A DNA stretch of 64,000 nt. It comes from an uncultured Oscillospiraceae bacterium (GTDB lineage: Bacteria; Bacillota; Clostridia; Oscillospirales; Oscillospiraceae). Numbering within the stretch: position 1 is the stretch's first letter; each line of letters opens with the position of its first letter. The notes below the pieces were generated by a model, which was given only the letters and a program-made list of their open reading frames with translations, ran no database searches and was not told the origin of the DNA. The stretch lies in contig CAKUAS010000006.1 in assembly GCA_934636655.1 (NCBI GenBank), forward strand, positions 1 through 64,000, given 5' to 3'. Of the stretch, positions 57,612 to 64,000 are shown piece by piece. A program made the position numbers and the translations under genes.

Positions 57612-58454
57612 ATGAGCTTCACGGAATTACTTTGGTTATTTTTTATTTACGGCTTTGCCGGATGGTGTGTGGAGGTAATATTCCACGCCGCAAACAAAGG
57701 CATATTCATTAACCGCGGCTTTCTGATCGGCCCGATCTGTCCGATCTACGGCTACGGGCTTGTCGCGGTCATACTGGCGCTCACGCCGATAAAAGGCAAC
57801 GTATTTCTTGTGTACATAGGCAGCGTTGTCATATGCTCGGTGTTCGAGCTGATCGTCGGTTGGGCATCGGAGAAATTCATGCATACACGATTGTGGGACT
57901 ACAGCGACAATGCATTCAACATCGGCGGCTATGTATGCCTTAAATTCTCGCTGCTGTGGGGCGTGGGCTGCATCTGCATAATGTATATCTTCCACCCGAT
58001 GGCGATGAAGCTCGTGTATCTTATCGAAGCGATACCGCACACGCACGGCAACATACTGCTGGGCATACTCTCGGCAATATTCCTTGCGGACCTCGGCATT
58101 ACGGGCTTCAACGCACTCAAGCTCGATGCGCACATGCGTGCGATCGATGAAGTCGCGAAAGCGATCGAAAAACTGTCCTGCGGTATCGGTGACGGTCTGA
58201 CCGACGGCACTCTCAAGGTGCAGGAGGGACGCGCGGAGGCGCAGCAGGACGCAGCGGAGCTGCGCGAAAAGCTCAAGGAGCGCCGCGAGGACGCTCAGCA
58301 GGATGTCTCCGAGCTGCGTGCAAAGCTCAAGAGTTTGCTCGAAGAGCGCAACTTTGTCCACCGCCATCTGCTAAATGCCTTCCCCCGTCTGAGCCAAAAG
58401 GAGTACAAATCCGCGTTTGACCGCATACAGGAGCACCGAAAGAAGAAATTTTAA
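57612..58454 (+). CDS. Putative ABC transporter permease (CmpB-like, PF06541-type)
   Basis: 280 residues. N-terminal half has four to five membrane helices with the family motifs FFIYGFAGWCVEVIFHAANK, NRGFLIGPICPIYGYG and LWDYSDNAFNIGGYVCLKFS. The C-terminal 100 residues are a charged coiled coil (EAQQDAAELREKLKERREDA, repeated). The start is ATG 57612 without a ribosome binding site; AGGAGGGG is 17 nt further upstream and the bases between belong to the repeat end. A frame from 57579 is open too. Role unknown. Confidence 0.8.
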   Translation: MSFTELLWLFFIYGFAGWCVEVIFHAANKGIFINRGFLIGPICPIYGYGLVAVILALTPIKGNVFLVYIGSVVICSVFELIVGWASEKFMHTRLWDYSDNAFNIGGYVCLKFSLLWGVGCICIMYIFHPMAMKLVYLIEAIPHTHGNILLGILSAIFLADLGITGFNALKLDAHMRAIDEVAKAIEKLSCGIGDGLTDGTLKVQEGRAEAQQDAAELREKLKERREDAQQDVSELRAKLKSLLEERNFVHRHLLNAFPRLSQKEYKSAFDRIQEHRKKKF

Positions 58455-58783
58455 TGGCGTTTTTTTCGGAGGCGCTTTTATACTGGACCGATACGTTTAT
58501 TGCGGCATCCCGACCGGAAGCGGGCGGCAAAACCGAAAAAGCGGGCGGGCATTGCCAGTTCCCTGCAAGGGTGCGGTGCAGTACTGTAGTGCGGCGCAAA
58601 ACCCGCATCGCACTCACGGGAAGCGGCAATTTCACGGTTTCGCCGGCAGTCTCGACACCGGGCGACCGCAATTTGCTGCGCACTTATGGGATGCGGCAGT
58701 CTCCAGGTTTTGTCGGCGGGTTAGATACCGGGTGCCGGCAATCACCGTATTCGTAGGTGCGCCAAAGCGCTATTAAAAGAACG
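58445..58783. repeat. Dispersed element, copy 17
   Basis: Left end ATTTTAATGGCGTTTTTTTC (58450-58469) with GGAGGCGCTTTTATACTGGA; core CATCCCGACCGG; right end TCACCGTATTCGTAGGTGCG then CCAAAGCGCTATTAAAAG, inverted. It contains no gene. The stop codon of the 57612 gene is at the left border. Confidence 0.72.
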
Positions 58784-58812
58784 AAAAAAGCTCGCCGTAT
58801 GGCGAGCTTGTT
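58784..58812 (-). terminator. Terminator of rpmB
   Basis: AAGCTCGCC / GGCGAGCTT stem with loop; on the minus strand TTTTTTCG follows. Confidence 0.88.
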
Positions 58813-58830
58813 TCGGGTAATATCAGGTTA

Positions 58831-59019
58831 TTACACAGCGCGGGTGACCTTGCCGCTGCGCAGGCAGCGAGTGCATGCGTAAACGTGCTTGGGACTTCCG
58901 TCCACGATCGCCTTGACGCGCTTCACATTGGGCTTCCAAGTACGGTTGGAACGCCTGTGGGAGTGAGACACCTGAATGCCAAAGGCAACGCCCTTGTCGC
59001 AAAACTGACATTTTGCCAT
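58831..59019 (-). CDS. rpmB: 50S ribosomal protein L28
   Basis: 62 residues from MAKCQFCDKG (59019; GGAGGTG 11 nt upstream). Family pattern: GVAFGIQVSHSHRRSNRTWK, PNVKRVKAI and ACTRCLRSGKV. Two CxxC pairs (Cys4/Cys7 and Cys52/Cys55) give the zinc-binding form of L28. Divergent from hprK. Confidence 0.96.
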   Translation of the reverse strand: MAKCQFCDKGVAFGIQVSHSHRRSNRTWKPNVKRVKAIVDGSPKHVYACTRCLRSGKVTRAV

Positions 59020-59132
59020 AAGTTGAAGCACCTCCTTGCTTGTGTTTAGCTGTGCGCATTTGCAGACAGCTTATTAATAATAACAGAAGCAGGCTATAAT
59101 TGCAAGAAAAATTTTCGGATTATTAAAAATCA

Positions 59133-59161
59133 TTGCAAATTAATGCATTACAGGTTAATAT
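59133..59161 (+). promoter_or_regulatory. Sigma-A promoter of the hprK operon
   Basis: TTGCAA (59133-59138), 17-bp spacer, TAATAT (59156-59161); GGAG is 7 nt before ATG 59196. Confidence 0.75.
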
Positions 59162-59195
59162 TAAATAGTAATATTATAAATGATGGAGAATTACG

Positions 59196-60134
59196 ATGGC
59201 GAGTAAATATTCTGTCCTGCTGCGCACCGTTGCCGAGGAAAACGGCCTTGAGCCGCTGCACACCTCGGCCGATTACGAAACGCGCCTTTTGACGGTCGCT
59301 GATGTGAACCGTCCGGCGCTTCAGCTTGCCGGATTTTATAACTATTTTGACCCCAAAAGGCTTCAGATATTGGGCCGGGTCGAGAGCACATATCTCGAGC
59401 TCAAAACAGAGGCCGAGCGCCGCAGCTGCTTTGAGGAGCTCATGCGCTACGATATATCGGCGCTGGTAATATGCCACGGCGCGTCCGCATTTCCCGAGTG
59501 CCTTGAGATGGCCGAGAAATACGACCGCAACGTGTTCGTCACCCCCGAGGACACCTCCGACTTCATGGCCGACGTAATAAGCTCGCTGCACACGCACCTT
59601 GCTCCGCGCACAACGATGCACGGCGTGCTCGTCGAGGTCCATGGTGAGGGTGTGCTGCTCACGGGCGACTCCGGTATCGGCAAGAGCGAGACCGCGCTCG
59701 AGCTCATAAAGCGCGGACACAAGCTCATAGCCGACGACGCGGTGGATATTCGCCGCATCGGGCGCTACATGCTCGTCGGAACCGCACCGGAGCTCATCCG
59801 CTATTACATGGAGCTGCGCGGCATCGGTGTTGTCGATGTACGCCATCTGTACGGCGTAGGTGCGGTGAAGCCCGAGGGCAACATCGACCTTGTCGTGAAC
59901 CTCGAAGCCTGGGACGATCAGAAGGCCTATGACCGTCTCGGCCTCATAAGCGAGACGCAGGATATCCTCGGCGTTACGGTGCCGAGCGTGACTATCCCGG
60001 TGCGCCCGGGCCGAAACCTCGCCGTGATCCTCGAGCTTGCCTCTATGAACAATCGCCAGAAGAAAATGGGCTATAACGCCGCAGAAACCCTCGCGTCGAA
60101 CGTAGATCACGCCGTTGACAGCGGAATGTTTTGA
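59196..60134 (+). CDS. hprK: HPr kinase/phosphorylase
   Basis: 312 residues. P-loop GDSGIGKSETALELI (about 153-167), HPrK signature VEVHGEGVLLTG and the C-terminal RPGRNLAVILELASMNNRQK. It phosphorylates HPr at Ser46 and removes it, in carbon catabolite control. First gene of hprK-murB-rapZ-whiA. A few residues longer at the C-terminus (DSGMF) than many homologues. Confidence 0.97.
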   Translation: MASKYSVLLRTVAEENGLEPLHTSADYETRLLTVADVNRPALQLAGFYNYFDPKRLQILGRVESTYLELKTEAERRSCFEELMRYDISALVICHGASAFPECLEMAEKYDRNVFVTPEDTSDFMADVISSLHTHLAPRTTMHGVLVEVHGEGVLLTGDSGIGKSETALELIKRGHKLIADDAVDIRRIGRYMLVGTAPELIRYYMELRGIGVVDVRHLYGVGAVKPEGNIDLVVNLEAWDDQKAYDRLGLISETQDILGVTVPSVTIPVRPGRNLAVILELASMNNRQKKMGYNAAETLASNVDHAVDSGMF

Positions 60135-60145
60135 TAGGAGAAACT

Positions 60146-61186
60146 ATGGAAGGTCTTGAAAAAGCTTTAGAACAGATAAAGGAGAACATGCCGAAGCTCG
60201 ATCTGAGAGAGAACGAGTCCATGCGCGAGCACTGCTCGTTCAAGGTCGGCGGAACGGTGCGGGCATTTGCCGTGCCGCGCGACCTTTTCGAGATGTCGAA
60301 GGTCATGTTCTATCTGCATATGAACGGCGTTTCGCCGCTTACGCTCGGCAAGTGCACCAATGTCATCATCCCCGAAGAGGGGCTTGATATCTGCGTCATC
60401 AGCACCGAAAACCTGCGCAAGCTTCGCCTCGGCGAAACGGAGAACACCATCTACGCAGAAGCCGGCGTATCGCTTGCAAAGCTTGCGCAGTTTGCGCGCG
60501 ATAACGGGCTTTCGGGTCTGGAGTTTGCAAGCGGCATCCCGGGCTCCGTGGGCGGCGGCGTTCTGATGAACGCGGGCGCTTACGGCGGCGAGATGAAGGA
60601 CGTTATCGAGTCCGTCGTCGTGTATTACATTCCTACGCAGGCACTGACCGAAGTCAAGGCAGAGGACTGCGGCTTTGAGTATCGCCGCAGCGGCTTTGAG
60701 AAGATAAACTGCGCTATCATGGGCGCGGTGTTCAAATTGACTCCCGACGAGCCGGAGGCAATCGGCGCCAGGATGAAGGAAATGAACGAAAAACGCACAA
60801 CGAGCCAACCGCTGGATATGCCCTCTGCCGGAAGCGCGTTCAAGCGCCCCGTGGGAGGCTATGCCGCGGCGCTTATCGATCAGTGCGGTCTCAAGGGCTA
60901 CACCGTGGGCGGCGCGCAGATAAGCACGAAGCACGCGGGCTTTGCGGTGAACACCGGAAGTGCAACATATGACGACGTAGTCGCACTTTTGGACCACGTC
61001 CGCCGTGAGGTCTACGCTCAGACACAGATAACCCTTGAGCCGGAGATACGCATCTACCCCAAGGGTATGCTGCTCGTAGACGACTGGCGCGAGAAAAAGC
61101 AGTCGATCATCGACAACATGCTCGAGCAGGCAAAGCAAAAAGCGGCGGAGGCATCCGCGGAGCAGGCGGATGTCGATCCGAGCTGA
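60146..61186 (+). CDS. murB: UDP-N-acetylenolpyruvoylglucosamine reductase
   Basis: 346 residues from ATG 60146 (AGGAG 6 nt upstream). FAD-binding PCMH-type fold (about 25-190) with LGKCTNVIIPEEGLD, GLEFASGIPGSVGGGVLMNA, and the C-terminal domain with SAGSAFKRPVGGYAAALIDQ (substrate site, catalytic Ser in 'GSAFK') and QITLEPEIRIY. It reduces UDP-GlcNAc-enolpyruvate to UDP-MurNAc with NADPH. The last 25 residues form a charged tail. Confidence 0.96.
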   Translation: MEGLEKALEQIKENMPKLDLRENESMREHCSFKVGGTVRAFAVPRDLFEMSKVMFYLHMNGVSPLTLGKCTNVIIPEEGLDICVISTENLRKLRLGETENTIYAEAGVSLAKLAQFARDNGLSGLEFASGIPGSVGGGVLMNAGAYGGEMKDVIESVVVYYIPTQALTEVKAEDCGFEYRRSGFEKINCAIMGAVFKLTPDEPEAIGARMKEMNEKRTTSQPLDMPSAGSAFKRPVGGYAAALIDQCGLKGYTVGGAQISTKHAGFAVNTGSATYDDVVALLDHVRREVYAQTQITLEPEIRIYPKGMLLVDDWREKKQSIIDNMLEQAKQKAAEASAEQADVDPS

Positions 61187-61198
61187 CGGAGAAAGATC

Positions 61199-62059
61199 AT
61201 GGAATTTCTTATAATAACCGGCCTGTCCGGCGGCGGCAAGAGTCAGGCCGCGGACATCATCGAGGATCTCGACTACTACTGCGTGGATAACATGCCCGTC
61301 GCACTCATTCCGAAGTTTGCCGAGCTTTGCGCGGCGACGAAGGGGCGCTACGAAAAGGTCGCGCTCGTGACGGATATCCGCGAAAAAAACGGGATAAAGG
61401 ACATTTTCAGCGCTCTTGAAACGCTGAGGGAGATGGACTTCGGATACAAGATCCTGTTCATGGAGGCAAAGCCTTCGGTCATCGTAAAGCGCTATAAGGA
61501 GTCGCGCCGTCCGCATCCGCTGGCGGCAAAAAGCGGCGGCTCTATAGAGGACGCGATACTCAAGGAGACAGAGCAGCTTCGCCCGATACGCGATATCGCC
61601 GATTATATCATCGACACCTCACATCTTACTCTCGGGCAGCTGCACAACGAATTGTATACTTATTTTTCGGACTCTGCGACCGATCGCGCGATCATGGTAA
61701 ACGTCGTATCCTTCGGCTTTAAATACGGCATGCCGCTCGACGCCGACCTTGTGTTCGACGTGAGATTTCTGCCCAACCCCTTTTATGTTGAGGACCTCAA
61801 GCTTTTAAGCGGCCTCGACGCACCGGTCAGAGACTATGTTTTCAGCTTTGAGCAGTCGAACGTGTTCATGGACAAGCTCACCGACATGATAGAGTACCTG
61901 CTGCCGCTGTACATCGAAGAGGGCAAGTACAGTCTTACCATCGCAATCGGCTGTACCGGCGGCCGGCATCGCAGTGTGGCCGTTGCCTCGGCTCTGGCAG
62001 GGCACCTGAAATGTCTCGGCGTGCCGACGGTGGGCATAAACCGTGACCTCAATAAGTAA
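61199..62059 (+). CDS. rapZ: RapZ-type nucleotide-binding protein (YvcJ)
   Basis: 286 residues. P-loop GLSGGGKSQAADIIEDLDYY (8-27), then CVDNMPVAL, and the C-terminal GCTGGRHRSVAVASAL with NRDLNK. In E. coli RapZ controls GlmS mRNA decay; in Firmicutes the YvcJ homologue binds GTP and has a less clear role. It is 12 bp after murB and directly precedes whiA. Confidence 0.94.
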   Translation: MEFLIITGLSGGGKSQAADIIEDLDYYCVDNMPVALIPKFAELCAATKGRYEKVALVTDIREKNGIKDIFSALETLREMDFGYKILFMEAKPSVIVKRYKESRRPHPLAAKSGGSIEDAILKETEQLRPIRDIADYIIDTSHLTLGQLHNELYTYFSDSATDRAIMVNVVSFGFKYGMPLDADLVFDVRFLPNPFYVEDLKLLSGLDAPVRDYVFSFEQSNVFMDKLTDMIEYLLPLYIEEGKYSLTIAIGCTGGRHRSVAVASALAGHLKCLGVPTVGINRDLNK

Positions 62060-62962
62060 ATGGAAAAAACCTTCGCACAAAAAGTAAAAACTGAGCTGTG
62101 TCAGCCTCGGGTCGAGCGCAAGTGCTGCGCCGTCGCCGAGGCCTATGGCGTTTTACTGTACGCACACAGCTTTTCGGCAAAAGAGATACGCATAACGACA
62201 GCAAGCGACGAGTTCGCCGCCCGGCTGCCGCATCTCATGCGCCGCGCCTTCGGCATTGATTTTGACGAACCGGAAAAGGCCCGGGGTGTGAAGCACTCGT
62301 TTCGTGTGGCCGATCCCGCAAAGCTGCGCGCGGTGTTCGACGTTGTCGGAAATGATATGAACAGCCCATCGCTGCACATTAATTTCGGAGTCATTGAAGA
62401 ACCCTGTTGCAAGGCCTCGTTTATCCGCGGCGCGTTTCTCGCGGGCGGCTCTGTCACTAATCCTTCAAAGCGCTATCACCTTGAGCTTGCAACAACGCAC
62501 TACAGCGTCAGCCGCGAGACATACTCGGTTCTGCTCGAGATGGGCTTCTCACCCAAGGAGGCGCAGCGCAAGGGCGATTATCTTCTGTATTTCAAAAAAA
62601 GCGAGCATATCGAGGATCTGCTCACTACCATCGGCGCTTCCGTCTCGGCCATGGACGTAATGTCTGCCAAGGTCGAAAAGGACATGAAAAACAGCATTAA
62701 CCGCAAGGTAAACTGCGATTCCGCCAATGCCGACAAGGTCGTCGAGGCCGCGGCAAAGCAGATGGAGGCCATAAAGCGCATAGATAAGCTCTACGGGCTC
62801 GATTCTCTGCCGGATAAGCTCCAGCAGGCCGCTCTCCTGCGCTACGCAAACCCCGAAGCGAGTCTCTCGGACCTCGCCACGCTTTCATATCCGCCGGTAT
62901 CTAAAAGCTGCCTGAGCCACAGGCTCAAGAAGCTGCTGACATATACGCCAGAGGGGGAATAA
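62060..62962 (+). CDS. whiA: WhiA family DNA-binding protein
   Basis: 300 residues. N-terminal LAGLIDADG-like part (RGAFLAGGSVTNPSKRYHLE) and C-terminal HTH (ASLSDLATLSYPPVSKSCLS, HRLKKL). WhiA influences cell division and sporulation in Gram-positives. The start codon directly follows the rapZ stop (base 62060), so translation is coupled. Confidence 0.94.
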   Translation: MEKTFAQKVKTELCQPRVERKCCAVAEAYGVLLYAHSFSAKEIRITTASDEFAARLPHLMRRAFGIDFDEPEKARGVKHSFRVADPAKLRAVFDVVGNDMNSPSLHINFGVIEEPCCKASFIRGAFLAGGSVTNPSKRYHLELATTHYSVSRETYSVLLEMGFSPKEAQRKGDYLLYFKKSEHIEDLLTTIGASVSAMDVMSAKVEKDMKNSINRKVNCDSANADKVVEAAAKQMEAIKRIDKLYGLDSLPDKLQQAALLRYANPEASLSDLATLSYPPVSKSCLSHRLKKLLTYTPEGE

Positions 62963-62965
62963 GAA

Positions 62966-63451
62966 ATGAAAAAGCTATTTGCACCGTTACTGCTCATTAC
63001 TGTATTATACTTGAGCGCTTGCTCTCTACAGCCCGCTGAACCACAGTCTACCCCCGTTCTCGAAACGCCAGAGGTAACAGCGGCTACTCCTACACCTACA
63101 CCCACACCTTCACAATTCCCTACTCCCGCTGAGGAACAAAAATCGGCAAACCCCGCAGATTCGCAACAGAATTCAGAATCCGTGGAACACATCAAAACAA
63201 CGGTAAATGTTTGCTATCATTATGGCAGATGGCTTGACCCCGACGGTAATTGGATCAATAGCGGTCATGCATTTTATAGCATCTGCGGAAACTGTGGGGA
63301 AATGGGCAATTGGTTTGATGATGAATGTATGCATTGTGGTGCAATATATACTGATAGAACGGAGAACGAATTTTTCTACACCTGCATCTGCGACCCGAAT
63401 GATACAAGCATAATTTATAGCGAAAGTCACGAGCCGTTTATTGTAAAATAG
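62966..63451 (+). CDS. Lipoprotein with cysteine-rich C-terminus (probable insert)
   Basis: 161 residues. Signal MKKLFAPLLLITVLYLSAC with lipobox LSAC. A Pro/Thr stalk (about 30-60, TPTPTPTPSQFPTP) leads to a domain with paired cysteines: CYHYGRW, SICGNCGEM, ECMHCGAIY, CICDP (possible zinc site). Base composition differs: A/T-ending codons prevail, unlike whiA and dnaE, so it may have been acquired between two conserved genes. The ATG is 3 bp after the whiA stop, after GAGGGGGA. Function unknown. Confidence 0.78.
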   Translation: MKKLFAPLLLITVLYLSACSLQPAEPQSTPVLETPEVTAATPTPTPTPSQFPTPAEEQKSANPADSQQNSESVEHIKTTVNVCYHYGRWLDPDGNWINSGHAFYSICGNCGEMGNWFDDECMHCGAIYTDRTENEFFYTCICDPNDTSIIYSESHEPFIVK

Positions 63452-63477
63452 CTTACGAGGATACAATATGAGCTTTG

Positions 63478-64000
63478 TTCATCTGCATGTCCATACCGAA
63501 TATTCGCTGCTCGACGGCGACTGCCGCATCGAGCCTTTGGTCGAACGCGCAAAGCAGCTCGGTCAGACCGCGCTTGCCGTCACCGACCACGGCGTCATGT
63601 ACGGTGCCGTCGCTTTTTACAAGGCCTGCTGCGCGGCGGGGATAAAGCCCATCATCGGCTGCGAGGTCTATGTCGCGCCGAGAACGCGCTTTGACCGCGA
63701 GCACGGCATCGACTCGGAATATACGCACCTTATCCTGCTGTGCAAAAACGAGGAAGGCTACAAAAACCTCTGCTATCTCGTATCCATGGCCTTCACCGAA
63801 GGCTTTTACGGCAAGCCGCGCATAGACTGGGCGCTGCTGCACGAACATTCAAGGGGCCTTATCTGCCTTTCCGGCTGCGTTGCGGGCGCTATACCTCGCA
63901 TGATAAACGCCGGAAACTACGAAGGCGCAAAGAAAAAAGCGCTTGAGCTGCGCGAGCTTTTCGGCGAGGACGGATTTTATCTTGAAATTCAGGATCACGG
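63478..64000 (+). CDS. dnaE: DNA polymerase III subunit alpha (N-terminal part; cut by window edge)
   Basis: The first 174 residues are visible, from ATG 63478 (GAGG 9 nt upstream). The PHP domain has VHLHVHTEYSLLDGDCRIEP, LAVTDHGVMYGAVAFYKACC, GIKPIIGCEVYVA and LHEHSRGLICLSGCVAGAIP. This is the standard start of DnaE, the catalytic subunit of the replicative polymerase. The rest of the gene lies beyond 64000. Same direction as whiA, with the unusual lipoprotein gene in between. Confidence 0.95.

Noticed and set aside
60167..61516. Minus-strand frame of 449 codons
   Set aside because: Antisense to murB and rapZ, both with family motifs.

Overview
The window looks like a chromosomal segment of a Gram-positive, low-to-mid GC Firmicute of the class Clostridia, most likely an Oscillospiraceae/Ruminococcaceae-type gut anaerobe. 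The evidence is the gene set: CarD-type regulator, HprK, WhiA/RapZ, PlsY, DUF896, DUF951, a CD1247-type zinc-ribbon protein, UPF0210/UPF0237, a DUF1538 permease with a PII-like partner, an SLH surface protein, several lipoproteins and strong AGGAGG-type ribosome binding sites. There are no rRNA genes, no CRISPR array and no prophage. One tRNA gene (Val, anticodon GAC) and the cut end of an IS30-type element are present.

Layout. 1-500: end of an IS30-family element and a nested inverted repeat. 495-7492 (minus): a catabolic operon with GntR regulator, class III aminotransferase, TRAP transporter (DctQ, DctM, DctP), four-carbon acid-sugar kinase (OtnK-like) and decarboxylating aldolase (OtnC-like). 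7787-7862: tRNA-Val. 7921-14136: surface protein, CarD, asnS, AEC transporter, DUF896, YfbR-like nucleotidase, lipoprotein and rpsO. 14782-20922: pnp, small envelope proteins, MarR, and the DUF1538/PII-like pair. 21560-27129: fucO-like dehydrogenase with a Rex-like operator, YgjP peptidase, plsY, HAD phosphatase and an amidohydrolase. 27572-34628: hypA plus a large Fe-S/flavin oxidoreductase, then divergently a long structured leader, a YkvI-type permease and two PanE-like reductases. 34718-44826: LysR/EamA pair, ferredoxin-like protein, LOG protein, MFS transporter, birA, UPF0210/UPF0237 and a hydrolase. 45543-52590: TetR, lipoprotein, Xaa-Pro peptidase, efp, CD1247-like, DUF951, rarA and nth. 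53073-58454: second YkvI protein, an overlooked 34-residue peptide gene, SLH protein, proC and a membrane protein. 58831-64000: rpmB, then hprK-murB-rapZ-whiA-(lipoprotein)-dnaE.

How the genes may work together. The first operon is coherent: uptake of a small acid by the TRAP system, transamination, phosphorylation and decarboxylation to a triose phosphate. It has no dehydrogenase, so the aminotransferase may make the 3-oxo acid; that is inference. The YkvI/PanE-like cluster looks like another unassigned transport-reduction module. The end of the window is the usual Firmicute envelope and carbon-control block.

The most striking non-coding signal is a dispersed intergenic element family, seen at about 17 sites in 64 kb. 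It has MITE-like terminal inverted repeats (about 40-60 bp) and a hairpin core, and at three loci the core is amplified in tandem with an exact 70-bp period. Its ends are fused to gene ends: several proteins take their last residues and stop codon from the repeat, and several start codons lie directly against it. Other unassigned items are a leader RNA of about 280 nt with a 17-bp stem, and the 34-residue peptide gene.
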